Shown here: one piece after another, positions 35,125-42,862 of the stretch | Numbering within the stretch: position 1 is the first letter of the stretch | Layout of the letters: every line of letters starts with the position of its first letter | Program-made: the position numbers and the translations under genes | Virus record (IMG/VR): IMGVR_UViG_3300042569_000235 | Coordinates: 1 to 45,822 of that record | Reading direction: 5' to 3' (one strand) | DNA length: 45,822 nt | From: a virus | Notes under the pieces: model-generated | Told to the model about the DNA's origin: nothing | What the model saw: the letters and a program-made list of their open reading frames with translations, nothing else | Databases searched by the model: none

Positions 35125-35190
35125 GCCTTTAGCGTACCAAAGGCGATATATATTTGCTCTTATGTTCACGACATACATGTCGGAGACATA
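35125..35190 (+). other. Two hairpins in the leader of the membrane-protein cassette
   Basis: GCCTTT-agcgtacc-AAAGGC lies at 35125-35144. A second, at 35161-35190, has outer TATGT/ACATA, a symmetric three-base internal loop, and inner CGACAT-ac-ATGTCG. Neither has a T tract, so leader control or RNA processing is more likely than termination. Confidence 0.5.
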
Positions 35191-35228
35191 TTATAACACA
35201 TTATTAATCAATCATTTAACACACATTT

Positions 35229-35450
35229 ATGAACAAATTATTTAACAGAATTGAATGGACAGGCTGGTGCTTGTTCATTGTTTTAATTATGCCTATTGTT
35301 TTATTAACAATGGCTGAACCAACATTTGATGATGAACCACAACACAATCTTCCTAATTGGATAGCATTGAGTTGGGTGGGATTAACAGTATTTAGCGTAT
35401 TTCTCATTATAATAGGAAACAAATTAAACAAAACACACAAAACCAAGTAG
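35229..35450 (+). CDS. Small two-segment membrane protein (first of three)
   Basis: The protein has 73 residues with hydrophobic stretches WTGWCLFIVLIMPIVLLTM and WIALSWVGLTVFSVFLIIIG, joined by an acidic loop and ending in a basic tail. The stop is TAG, then TT, then the next ATG. Confidence 0.6.
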   Translation: MNKLFNRIEWTGWCLFIVLIMPIVLLTMAEPTFDDEPQHNLPNWIALSWVGLTVFSVFLIIIGNKLNKTHKTK

Positions 35451-35452
35451 TT

Positions 35453-35680
35453 ATGAATTTATTTAAACACATTGCTAATTTATTAGCACTATGGACAATA
35501 CCATTTATTATTGTATTGTTCTTCATGTTGGTATCAGGATTTGCATTTACATACAGTGATTGTGTTTCAAACACAGCATTTGTATTTGTATATTCAATCT
35601 ATTACATTATGATGTTTATGATGTATGTAGCAGGTGATGAAAAAGACTTTGATTCTATTAAACTATTTAAAATCAATTAG
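35453..35680 (+). CDS. Small two-segment membrane protein (second of three)
   Basis: The protein has 75 residues. Hydrophobic stretches are LLALWTIPFIIVLFFMLVSGF and FVFVYSIYYIMMFMMYVAG, with a charged tail. It opens MNLFKHI, close to its neighbours' MNKLFN and MKLFN. Confidence 0.6.
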   Translation: MNLFKHIANLLALWTIPFIIVLFFMLVSGFAFTYSDCVSNTAFVFVYSIYYIMMFMMYVAGDEKDFDSIKLFKIN

Positions 35681-35682
35681 TT

Positions 35683-35874
35683 ATGAAACTATTTAATTTA
35701 TTTATGGCCATTATGATGACTTTAATTACGACAACTCTTATCCTATGGATATTATATACTTTTGAAGAGAGTAATCTTGGATGGAGTATGCTTACATTTG
35801 TATCTTCTGTAGGATATACATTAGCAGCATTATTTGTTTACAATTACAAACACAACACAAAAAAGATTGGCTAG
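35683..35874 (+). CDS. Small two-segment membrane protein (third of three)
   Basis: The protein has 63 residues with hydrophobic stretches LFMAIMMTLITTTLILWILY and MLTFVSSVGYTLAALFVYN and a basic end. It follows the same TAG-TT-ATG junction. A terminator-like hairpin follows 23 bases later, closing the cassette. Confidence 0.6.
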   Translation: MKLFNLFMAIMMTLITTTLILWILYTFEESNLGWSMLTFVSSVGYTLAALFVYNYKHNTKKIG

Positions 35875-35897
35875 TTGGTAATATGTGTGTTAGATTT

Positions 35898-35930
35898 AGG
35901 ACTCTGCTTCCCCTAGCAGGGTCCTTATTT
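35898..35930 (+). terminator. Terminator-like hairpin after the membrane cassette
   Basis: AGGACTCTGCT and AGCAGGGTCCT form 11 pairs (one G-U) around a six-base loop, followed by TATTT. It lies between the TAG at 35874 and the probable start at 35958. Confidence 0.7.
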
Positions 35931-35957
35931 ACACCTCTAGCTGCAAAACAAACAATT

Positions 35958-36560
35958 ATGTTTATATTAGCAAAACTTATATTTAAATCATATATGCCCA
36001 AGCAATTGGAAATAGGTATGTGGTTTAAAAGAGATCACAGTGATGTGGTCTATGGTAAAGTATATAACTATTTTACTATATATGAATTAAAAGAAATACC
36101 ATATGACATGTATGAATATATGTCTATACATGGTGCACCTGTTGAGCCATACATTATTCAACCAATGACTAACCCTGATGATGTAGAAGAAATACTTGTA
36201 CGTCCTGAGCACATAGGTTGGTGGGAAGATAACCTTGCTGAAGAGAATGAAGATGGTACATGGACAGATCACACTACATTAGAAGACTTGTCACCAAAGA
36301 TTATCAATGATTGGTTATATGGTGAGAATGGTGATAATGATGGTCTCATAGCCCTTGAGGTAGATGATGAGACTAGAGAGCCATTGTTATATGAAGACAC
36401 CAATAAGGTGATGATTAAACAAGCTGACTTTGTAGATGAGGATGATGAACCAGAATATGATAGTGCAGGGTTTATTGAAGATGATAGATTAGAAGATGAA
36501 GAAAACTTTGATGATATGGATGACATCACTCAATACGATACAGATCATGAAACAGAATAA
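35958..36560 (+). CDS. Acidic-tailed protein, unknown
   Basis: The ATG at 35958 gives 200 residues; an upstream in-frame ATG at 35781 would run through the terminator hairpin and the previous gene, so it is not used. The N-terminus is basic-hydrophobic (FILAKLIFKSYMPKQLEIGMWF), the middle has EHIGWWEDNLAEENEDGTW, and the last 50 residues are strongly acidic. Function is unknown. Confidence 0.6.
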   Translation: MFILAKLIFKSYMPKQLEIGMWFKRDHSDVVYGKVYNYFTIYELKEIPYDMYEYMSIHGAPVEPYIIQPMTNPDDVEEILVRPEHIGWWEDNLAEENEDGTWTDHTTLEDLSPKIINDWLYGENGDNDGLIALEVDDETREPLLYEDTNKVMIKQADFVDEDDEPEYDSAGFIEDDRLEDEENFDDMDDITQYDTDHETE

Positions 36561-36744
36561 TAAACCCTTTAAAACCAAAGAGATGAAGAAGTTATATGAA
36601 ATTTTATTTGAAGATAAAAAGCCTGAACAACAACCATTAAAGCTTGAGATAAAGCTTATGTCTACTGCTACACCTGATGAGCAATTAGATGAAAATGAAT
36701 GGTATAAATTGATTTATGATTTAAATAATAAGAGATTAGGTTAG
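36547..36744 (+). CDS. Small charged protein, unknown
   Basis: The ATG at 36547, 14 bases before the stop of the previous gene, gives 65 residues: NNKPFKTKEMKKLYEILFED, then ATPDEQLDENEWYKLIYDL. An earlier in-frame ATG would add 17 residues from inside the previous gene. It ends in TAG just before a terminator hairpin. Confidence 0.55.
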   Translation: MKQNNKPFKTKEMKKLYEILFEDKKPEQQPLKLEIKLMSTATPDEQLDENEWYKLIYDLNNKRLG

Positions 36745-36768
36745 ATGTGTGTGTGGTTAGTAAACAAG

Positions 36769-36798
36769 AAAGCCCTGCAGAAATGTGGGGCTTTTCTT
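36769..36798 (+). terminator. Terminator-like hairpin
   Basis: AAAGCCCTGCA and TGTGGGGCTTT form 11 pairs (two G-U) around a GAAA loop, then TCTT. It lies between the TAG at 36744 and the ATG at 36811. Confidence 0.75.
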
Positions 36799-36810
36799 AA
36801 ACCCATTATT

Positions 36811-37077
36811 ATGAGAAGAAAAATAAAGAGTGGTATAATATATAGCACTATACTTAAACCAGGCCAGAGAGCCACAGATAAAAGATATAAAGATGGAGTG
36901 GATACAGGTAGATTTAGTTCTAACAAATTACCATTACCACTTAAACCAATGAGTCCTATTTCAACAAAGATAGCAGAAATGTTAGATAGTATACCTGATT
37001 GGGTTAATGATATACCAAAGCAGGTGATTAGACAGCAAGAAGCTAGTAGACATTTTAAAAACAAAAACAAAAAATAA
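36811..37077 (+). CDS. Small basic protein, unknown
   Basis: The ATG at 36811 gives 88 residues and avoids translating the hairpin that a start at 36745 would include. The sequence is basic (MRRKIKSGIIYSTILKPGQR) and ends FKNKNKK. The middle has a proline-rich stretch (SSNKLPLPLKPMSPI). Nucleic-acid contact is possible. Confidence 0.55.
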   Translation: MRRKIKSGIIYSTILKPGQRATDKRYKDGVDTGRFSSNKLPLPLKPMSPISTKIAEMLDSIPDWVNDIPKQVIRQQEASRHFKNKNKK

Positions 37078-37081
37078 GCAC

Positions 37082-37369
37082 ATGAAAAACATGAAAATGT
37101 ACTCTCAAGCAGAGTTATCAACAATGCAAGAAATGGCTAAGAAGCCTATTTCAACAACTAGATTAGCTAAAAGACTAGCTAAACAGTTCAACAGAACATT
37201 TGGTGGGGTGTATGCTAAACTATTAATTATGCGTAAGCAGATAAAAGTGGAGCCTGTTATCACCAACACTGTGCGTACTAAAACAGTAGTGGAAGGTAAG
37301 AAACACACTATTAGTAGTAGACCAACCAAGATAGAGATATCTGATCAAGGTATGACATTCTATTTCTAA
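37082..37369 (+). CDS. Helix-turn-helix-like small protein
   Basis: The protein has 95 residues. Residues 5-50 read YSQAELSTMQEMAKKPIST then RLAKRLAKQFNRTFGGVYAKL, a three-helix pattern like SANT/Myb or homeodomain-like DNA-binding folds in phage proteins. The C-terminus is basic. It could regulate nearby promoters; the assignment is weak. Confidence 0.55.
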   Translation: MKNMKMYSQAELSTMQEMAKKPISTTRLAKRLAKQFNRTFGGVYAKLLIMRKQIKVEPVITNTVRTKTVVEGKKHTISSRPTKIEISDQGMTFYF

Positions 37370-37387
37370 CTAATAAACTAACACATC

Positions 37388-37636
37388 ATGTCTTACAGTC
37401 TAGTCTACAGTGCAAAACCACATTGCACACATACAATCCAGGTTTACGAACCAAACCAACAAGATTCTCCTTATGTTAGGGGACTTAAAGCGTGCTCTAA
37501 ACTAATAGATGCTATATTTGCTACCAAAGCACATTACACACCATCTAAACGTTTACACATTAAAGGACGCAAATATATGTACATCAGTTCTGATACATAT
37601 CAGTTACTAATCAGAGTAAAAAACTTTGACAAATGA
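37388..37636 (+). CDS. Small basic protein, unknown
   Basis: The protein has 82 residues, basic and beta-rich (MSYSLVYSAKPHCTHTIQVY, RLHIKGRKYMYISSDTYQLLIRV). It overlaps the next small gene through a TGATG-type junction. No domain is recognised. Confidence 0.55.
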   Translation: MSYSLVYSAKPHCTHTIQVYEPNQQDSPYVRGLKACSKLIDAIFATKAHYTPSKRLHIKGRKYMYISSDTYQLLIRVKNFDK

Positions 37637-37764
37637 TATATTTAGTTATATTTGTGTTACTATCAATCTTTGCATGGATGTCCTATGAAATTCATAGGGC
37701 TCCATTCATGGATAGAGATGGTAACATAATTAAAAAGAAAAAACAACAACATGGCAACAAGTAA
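37633..37764 (+). CDS. Tiny membrane protein (43 residues)
   Basis: The ATG at 37633 overlaps the previous stop. The frame encodes MIYLVIFVLLSIFAWMSYEI, a single membrane segment, then a short loop and a lysine-rich end. It overlaps the next gene's start by 14 bases. Confidence 0.55.
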   Translation: MIYLVIFVLLSIFAWMSYEIHRAPFMDRDGNIIKKKKQQHGNK

Positions 37765-38029
37765 AAAAACAAAGATTGATGGGTATTTCTTTATGAGTAT
37801 CTGTAATGGTGAATTAGATGTAAATTGCTCAGGTGATAAAGATGTAATAGCTGCAGCATTTGCAACGCTTCTTCTTGATAATAGAAAAGATGGAGAGCAA
37901 TTAAAACAAATATTAGCTACAGCTGCTGGTATTGCTGCTCATGAATTACAATTCAATAAAGAGAAAGATAGTTCTAAAAAGAGCAATACAGTGCCTAAAA
38001 AGCCTGCAAAAGCAGTAAAAAAGGGCTAA
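37751..38029 (+). CDS. Small protein with lysine-rich tail, unknown
   Basis: The protein has 92 residues: FFMSICNGELDVNCSGDKDVIAAAFATLLLD, a helix, then KKPAKAVKKG. The tail resembles disordered DNA- or RNA-binding tails. There is no known domain. Confidence 0.55.
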   Translation: MATSKKTKIDGYFFMSICNGELDVNCSGDKDVIAAAFATLLLDNRKDGEQLKQILATAAGIAAHELQFNKEKDSSKKSNTVPKKPAKAVKKG

Positions 38030-38070
38030 AAAATAATATATTTCTAATTTAGTGCATTAAATTACACATT

Positions 38071-38577
38071 ATGGCAAAAATAGATATAGTTTGTTCTAAT
38101 TGTAGTATTACATTTCAAAGAGAAAAAAGTCAGTATGATAATGGAATAAGAAAAGGTTGGAGAGTATGTTGTTCTACAAAATGTGTAGGGCAAGTATCTA
38201 TTCCTAACTTTGGTCCTACTGGCTTAGGTAATAGAAAACCAGCAATACCTTTTCATAGTTATGTTCATACAGCAAATTTAAGAAAAAGAGAAAAAGCAAA
38301 TTTAGAAGTGAATATAGATACTGAATATTTATCTAAACTTTGGAATAAACAAAAAGGTACATGTCCATATACTAGAGTTAAATTATATGTAGCTAAACGT
38401 AAACAAAGAAACAACGATCACAGATATCTTGCTTCATTAGATAGAATTGATTCATCTAAAGGATACATTAAAGGTAATGTACAGTTTGTTTCTACATCTA
38501 TTAACTATATGAAGAACAATATGACTGACCAACAGACAAAAGATTTTATCAAAGAAATTGTAAACAATTATGAATGA
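38071..38577 (+). CDS. HNH-type endonuclease
   Basis: The protein has 168 residues. The N-terminal zinc knuckle has CSNC (8-11) and CCSTKC (33-38). The nuclease half runs LWNKQKGTCPYTRVKL, then LASLDRIDSSKGYIKGNVQFVSTSINYMKN, the LDRID/NVQFV/IN pattern of HNH and homing-type nucleases in phages. It is a free-standing gene just upstream of the polymerase block. It could be a selfish homing gene or have a job in replication or host DNA breakdown. Confidence 0.8.
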   Translation: MAKIDIVCSNCSITFQREKSQYDNGIRKGWRVCCSTKCVGQVSIPNFGPTGLGNRKPAIPFHSYVHTANLRKREKANLEVNIDTEYLSKLWNKQKGTCPYTRVKLYVAKRKQRNNDHRYLASLDRIDSSKGYIKGNVQFVSTSINYMKNNMTDQQTKDFIKEIVNNYE

Positions 38578-38689
38578 ATATTTTAGTTATTATGAGAGCT
38601 TACACAAGCTTTCTAAATCAAAACAGAGGTATTACATTTGGGACATGATCAAATGGTGCATCAAAGCATACATTAAAACATATAAATAA
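38570..38689 (+). CDS. Tiny protein (39 residues)
   Basis: The ATG at 38570 overlaps the HNH stop and the TAA at 38687 overlaps the next ATG (TAATG). It is rich in tyrosine and lysine (MNEYFSYYESLHKLSKSKQR, IKAYIKTYK). The double overlap suggests translational coupling. Confidence 0.5.
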   Translation: MNEYFSYYESLHKLSKSKQRYYIWDMIKWCIKAYIKTYK

Positions 38690-38901
38690 TGGAGACATAC
38701 ATATCAGAAATAGACATAATGATAGCTATTAAAAAACATAGAGATACATTATCATATGATGACAAGTTTGATTTTGAAATAGAAACTAGTAAGTTAAACC
38801 TTACTGATAAAACAAGAGACAAACTTAATGGTAAACAGTCTGCATTAGAATTTAGATTGAAGAAGTATGGTATACATAAAGATAAAAACAAAGCAGCATG
38901 A
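38689..38901 (+). CDS. Small charged protein, unknown
   Basis: The protein has 70 residues, helical (TYISEIDIMIAIKKHRDTLSYDD, KLNGKQSALEFRLKKYGIHK). It overlaps both neighbours by a few bases, forming an operon that leads into the polymerase. Confidence 0.55.
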   Translation: METYISEIDIMIAIKKHRDTLSYDDKFDFEIETSKLNLTDKTRDKLNGKQSALEFRLKKYGIHKDKNKAA

Positions 38902-39146
38902 AAACAGCAATGCAACTAATGTTAGAAGATTTAGAATTAAGATATAAAGTACTATCTAATGCAGAAATGCTACAAGCGTGTGGTGCAATAGAAGGAACTA
39001 TTGACTATGCTAAATCTTTAATTATAAAAGAAAAAGAGCAGATAATAGATGCTTATAATCAGGCTGATTTAGATGGTTATTTCCAAAAAACATATCCAAA
39101 ATATGCTGAACAATATTACAACCAAACCTATAACCAAAACAAATAA
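38898..39146 (+). CDS. Small helical protein, unknown
   Basis: The protein has 82 residues: KTAMQLMLEDLELRYKVLSN, GTIDYAKSLIIKEKEQIIDAY, and an aromatic asparagine-rich end (YPKYAEQYYNQTYNQNK). It overlaps the previous gene by four bases. A similar plan is common in Bacteroidota phage accessory proteins of unknown role. Confidence 0.55.
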   Translation: MKTAMQLMLEDLELRYKVLSNAEMLQACGAIEGTIDYAKSLIIKEKEQIIDAYNQADLDGYFQKTYPKYAEQYYNQTYNQNK

Positions 39147-39149
39147 ACT

Positions 39150-39242
39150 ATGAAAACATTTGACATACTACTAATAATATCAATTATTTTATCATTTATT
39201 TCATTAATATTATCTATTAGAAGTTTAATTAAAAACAAATAA
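39150..39242 (+). CDS. Tiny membrane protein (30 residues)
   Basis: The frame from the ATG at 39150 encodes a single hydrophobic helix (FDILLIISIILSFISLILSI) and a basic end (RSLIKNK). It fills the gap between its neighbours exactly, as a real gene in this dense operon would. Confidence 0.5.
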   Translation: MKTFDILLIISIILSFISLILSIRSLIKNK

Positions 39243-39245
39243 CAT

Positions 39246-39479
39246 ATGAGAAAGAAAACACCAGCTCACTTAGTTAAAGAACTATCAACAGCTAAACAAA
39301 AACAATATGTTGTAATGTATGAAAATACAGAAGCATGGGTAGTAGGTACAAAAAAGGACATAATTAATGATTTCAATGAAAATCCTGATACATATTTAGA
39401 TGCTAAGGATAAGATTAAAATTTATGAATTAGGTGAGCCTATAAAATTCAGTTTTGTTACACCACAAATAACATTTTAA
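39246..39479 (+). CDS. Small protein preceding the polymerase, unknown
   Basis: The protein has 77 residues: RKKTPAHLVKELSTAKQKQYVVMYENTEAW, then a C-terminal beta segment. It ends two bases before the polymerase start. It may be a cofactor, but nothing identifies it. Confidence 0.55.
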   Translation: MRKKTPAHLVKELSTAKQKQYVVMYENTEAWVVGTKKDIINDFNENPDTYLDAKDKIKIYELGEPIKFSFVTPQITF

Positions 39480-39481
39480 TT

Positions 39482-41434
39482 ATGAACGTACTCATCTATG
39501 ATATTGAAACACTGAAAGAACTGTTTCTTATTGTTATATACAATCCAGAGAGTGATGTAACATATGAGTTTCAGGTGAGTAGGTGGACCAATCAATTAGA
39601 TGGATTCATGAGATTCACTGAACAACATGATGAGCATTATTGGGTGGGCTACAATAACTTACGCTTTGATAGTCAAGTTGTTGAGCATATAATTAGGAAC
39701 TATGAGAATTGGCATGAGTTGAGTGGGCTAGAGATATGTGCTATCATAGCACAGAAGGCTGCAGACACAATACATGATGCTAATTATGATGTATTCCCTG
39801 AATATAGAGAGGAATGGTTATCACTAAAACAGTTAGACCTATTCAAGATTAATCATTATGATAACAAGAATAGAATGGTCTCACTAAAAAGGTTAGAGTT
39901 TGAGATGGATCTGGAGAACATTGAAGAGATGCCCATCCATCATACTAAAGAGAACATGACTCAGGATGACATATCTATAACAATAGACTACTGTCGTAAC
40001 GATGTTATGGCTACGTATGAATTCTATAAGGTAACAACAGGTAACACTAACCATCCACTATACAAAGGTAACAATCAGATAGAGCTTAGACAAGACATAT
40101 ACGAAGAGTTTGGCATACCATGCTTAAACTATTCAGATAGTAAGATTGGTGATGAGATGATTAAGAAATACTACTGTCAGGAGAAAGGTATACAGTATTC
40201 TGATTTACCAAAGAAAGGATTATTTAGAACAGAGGTAAAGGTGAGAGATTGTATTGCTGATTACATATCATTCCAGACACCAGAGCTACAAGCATTCTTA
40301 AAGAAGGTTAGTAAGGAGCGTTTGACAATGAAGGATGAATTCAAAGAATCATTAGTGTTTTATGAAAATACCTATACGTTTGCAAAGGGAGGTCTTCATA
40401 CAGAGAATAAACCAAAGGTTTTCGAATGTGATGAGGATCATGAGATTATTGATTGGGATGTGTCTAGCTATTATCCTGCTATTATTATTAGCAATGGCAG
40501 ATATCCTGGTCACCTGGGTAAGGAATTCTTACTTGGATATAAAGCAATGTTTGAAAAGAGATTGGAACTCAAACCAATGGCTAAGAAAGATAAGAAGATA
40601 GCAGGTATTGTTGGTGCTCTTAAGCTTGCAGTTAACTCTGTGTATGGTAAGTCTAGTGATATGCTATCTTGGATCTATGATAGACAGCTCACTATGTTCA
40701 CCACTATTACAGGTGAATTGAGTCTTCTTATGCTCATCGAAGCATATGAATTAGCTGATATACATGTTATATCTGCAAATACAGATGGTGTAACTATTAT
40801 GGTTAATAAATCACTAATAGATAAGATGCATGAGATAAACAAGTGGTGGATGAATATAACTAGCTATGAGCTAGAGCGTACAGACTATGCTAAGATTATA
40901 TTCTCTACAGTAAATGACTATTTAGCAATTAAAACCAATGGAGAAATTAAAAAGAAAGGAGATTTCCTTACTGACTTTGAGTTACACAAAAATAAGAGTG
41001 CTAGGATTGTACCTATTGCACTGGAGCAGTTTTTTGTTAATGATGTGCCTGTGGCTACCACTATTTGTAATCACACAAATATTTATGACTATTGTCTCAG
41101 GCAGAAAGCTAGTAAAGACTTTCACTATGAAGGACACTCGAAAGAAAACAGAACAGTCTACAATAAACTTATCAGATATTATGTAAGTAATACAGGTGAG
41201 AAGTTATTGAAGGTTAAGAATGAGAATTCAGATAGCACAGCTGTTGATGTATCACAAGTTGAAGCAGGTGAATGGGTGATGAAAGTATGTAATCATCTAT
41301 TGCCAGATCATCCTTTGGATAACATCAATCATGCATATTATATAGAGCGTGCTGAGAGAATCATGCACAAAATACAGTATGAAGGTAGAAAGCGTAAAAT
41401 TATTATTAACCCAAATCAAATGACACTATTCTAA
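39482..41434 (+). CDS. DNA polymerase, family B with 3'-5' exonuclease
   Basis: The protein has 650 residues. Exonuclease motifs: YDIET (6-10), NNLRFDSQV near 58-66, and YCRND near 169-173. Polymerase motifs: A, DWDVSSYYP near 324-332; B, KLAVNSVYGK near 380-390; C, ANTDGV near 432-437. Motif C has NTD instead of the usual DTD but keeps the second, essential aspartate. The length is short for family B and agrees with crAss-like polymerases. It replicates the phage genome with the downstream helicases. It overlaps the next small gene by one base. Confidence 0.92.
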   Translation: MNVLIYDIETLKELFLIVIYNPESDVTYEFQVSRWTNQLDGFMRFTEQHDEHYWVGYNNLRFDSQVVEHIIRNYENWHELSGLEICAIIAQKAADTIHDANYDVFPEYREEWLSLKQLDLFKINHYDNKNRMVSLKRLEFEMDLENIEEMPIHHTKENMTQDDISITIDYCRNDVMATYEFYKVTTGNTNHPLYKGNNQIELRQDIYEEFGIPCLNYSDSKIGDEMIKKYYCQEKGIQYSDLPKKGLFRTEVKVRDCIADYISFQTPELQAFLKKVSKERLTMKDEFKESLVFYENTYTFAKGGLHTENKPKVFECDEDHEIIDWDVSSYYPAIIISNGRYPGHLGKEFLLGYKAMFEKRLELKPMAKKDKKIAGIVGALKLAVNSVYGKSSDMLSWIYDRQLTMFTTITGELSLLMLIEAYELADIHVISANTDGVTIMVNKSLIDKMHEINKWWMNITSYELERTDYAKIIFSTVNDYLAIKTNGEIKKKGDFLTDFELHKNKSARIVPIALEQFFVNDVPVATTICNHTNIYDYCLRQKASKDFHYEGHSKENRTVYNKLIRYYVSNTGEKLLKVKNENSDSTAVDVSQVEAGEWVMKVCNHLLPDHPLDNINHAYYIERAERIMHKIQYEGRKRKIIINPNQMTLF

Positions 41435-41622
41435 TGGACAACAAACATAAAGCAGCAGAATTAGTATTGGAATTCCTACCAATTGTAGGACAAGATCCAT
41501 ATACAGGTATAGAAACAGGTAAAAAATGTGCTAAAGTGGCTGCAAAGCTATTAATGAAAACACAACAAGAAGAAGATGTTTATGACTACGATGAAATAGT
41601 TAAACTTATAGATACATTCTAA
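41434..41622 (+). CDS. Small acidic protein, unknown
   Basis: This 62-residue protein is coupled to the polymerase through TAATG. It reads KAAELVLEFLPIVGQDPYTG, then KCAKVAAKLLMKTQQEED. It is helical and acidic at the end. A replication accessory role is suggested by position only. Confidence 0.55.
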   Translation: MDNKHKAAELVLEFLPIVGQDPYTGIETGKKCAKVAAKLLMKTQQEEDVYDYDEIVKLIDTF

Positions 41623-41876
41623 TGGCAAAGATAAATAGAGAAAACATAGGCGATCATCTTGTTGATTATCAATTAAGTATGGTTGGTAAATCTATGCAAG
41701 AAGCATATATGACAAAAGAGTGGTACAGTAAATGGACTATGACTCAAGAACAACATAATGAGTTCAAAGCATATGCTGTACCATTAATGAAAAAGGTATT
41801 TAAAATAAACAAAGCAAGAGCTGAAGCAAACTTTCAATGGTTTGATTTAGAGTTTGGCTTACGTATTAAAGATTAA
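41622..41876 (+). CDS. Small protein, unknown
   Basis: The protein has 84 residues and starts by TAATG overlap. It contains VDYQLSMVGKSMQEAYMTKEWYSKWTMTQEQ and FQWFDLEFGLRIKD, a plan seen in many phage accessory proteins. It is tryptophan- and tyrosine-rich. Function is unknown. Confidence 0.55.
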   Translation: MAKINRENIGDHLVDYQLSMVGKSMQEAYMTKEWYSKWTMTQEQHNEFKAYAVPLMKKVFKINKARAEANFQWFDLEFGLRIKD

Positions 41877-41887
41877 AAAACACAATT

Positions 41888-42439
41888 ATGGGAGCAAGTT
41901 GGTTTGAAATGACAGCATATGGTAAAACATTATCAGATGCATATACTAATGCTGTTGCAGAAGCAGAAGTAGAATCAGGAAATGATTCATATAATGGTAC
42001 AATTAGTACAACACATCAATGTTCAGATCTTACAGATCAATTTAGAAGAAGTAAAAAAAGCTTTGATGAGTATGTAAAGATGCAAGTAGATAAGCTTAGC
42101 AAAAGAGATTGTGCTGGCATATGTATATTAGATCCAATTGTTAATAAGAACAAGACAAAGTCTCAAGTGGAGCATGTAGTTACACCAGGTACGAAGAAAT
42201 GGGTACTTAAATATGAAGTGGAAAAGTATTTTGAAGATGGAGTGATTGCTTCATGCATGACCAAAGGTGAGGCTGTTAAAATGGCTAGAGCATATACAGA
42301 AAAGAATCAACAGTCTACAAGAATTGTAATGCGTAAGGTGTTAATCAAATCTGATCCTACAGTAGCTAAGATAACATACAAGAAGTCTACAACAGAGAGA
42401 GCAGGTAAATACATACTCTTTGGTTGGGCTGCAGAATAA
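41888..42439 (+). CDS. Conserved phage protein, unknown
   Basis: The protein has 183 residues and begins GASWFEMTAYGKTLSDAYTNAVAEAE, followed by DSYNGTIST and a basic, beta-rich C-terminus (KITYKKSTTERAGKYILFGWAAE). This opening is common in Bacteroidota phage genes of unknown role. No catalytic motif is clear. It lies in the replication operon. Confidence 0.6.
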   Translation: MGASWFEMTAYGKTLSDAYTNAVAEAEVESGNDSYNGTISTTHQCSDLTDQFRRSKKSFDEYVKMQVDKLSKRDCAGICILDPIVNKNKTKSQVEHVVTPGTKKWVLKYEVEKYFEDGVIASCMTKGEAVKMARAYTEKNQQSTRIVMRKVLIKSDPTVAKITYKKSTTERAGKYILFGWAAE

Positions 42440-42456
42440 CAATTAAAATTAAAAAC

Positions 42457-42684
42457 ATGCCAGACATTTCAATGTGCAAAGGTGGTAGTTGTCTACTAAG
42501 ACTGAACTGCCACAGATATACAGCTAAGGCTGAAGAACTAGGACAATCATTTTTTAGTGAACCTCCATATAAATTAAATTTTATGTTTGATGAACATCAA
42601 TCAAATCTTGGTGTTGCAACATTAAGTTGTTCTTATTTTTGGAACAATAAAGAATATAAAGATGAAAAACCTAAAAATAATTGA
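42457..42684 (+). CDS. Small cysteine-containing protein
   Basis: The ATG at 42457 gives 75 residues; an earlier in-frame ATG at 42424 lies inside the previous gene. It contains MCKGGSCLLRLNCHRYTA, a CxGxxC-x5-C pattern suited to zinc, and a late CSYFW. It may be a small zinc adaptor near the replication proteins. Confidence 0.6.
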   Translation: MPDISMCKGGSCLLRLNCHRYTAKAEELGQSFFSEPPYKLNFMFDEHQSNLGVATLSCSYFWNNKEYKDEKPKNN

Positions 42685-42862
42685 GGATTGGGAGAGAGAA
42701 TATCTCAAGGATTTCATATATTTGCATGAACAGGGACAGGAGTGGAACGAAGCAATTCAGAAAGAATTAAATCAGAAACAACCTGCTCGTATTGAAGTAA
42801 TAGACACAGACAAAATCCTAGAGAAACATAATGAACCTCACGCTAACGTTCTCCCATTTTAA
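42662..42862 (+). CDS. Small charged protein, unknown
   Basis: The protein has 66 residues, overlapping its neighbours by 23 and 32 bases. It reads IIEDWEREYLKDFIYLHEQGQEW and ends EPHANVLPF. The end resembles short peptide motifs that dock on replication clamps or SSB, but that is speculation. Confidence 0.5.
   Translation: MKNLKIIEDWEREYLKDFIYLHEQGQEWNEAIQKELNQKQPARIEVIDTDKILEKHNEPHANVLPF

Noticed and set aside
35781-35957. N-terminal extension of the acidic-tailed protein
   Set aside because: It would overlap the third membrane gene and translate a terminator hairpin; an ATG at 35958 gives a cleaner start.
35450-36744. Stop-codon reassignment (TAG read as an amino acid), as in some crAss-like phages
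   Set aside because: Several genes end at TAG immediately before the next ATG, and the key replication genes have no in-frame TAG.
36745-36810. N-terminal extension of the small basic protein
   Set aside because: It would translate the terminator hairpin at 36769-36798; the ATG at 36811 follows it.
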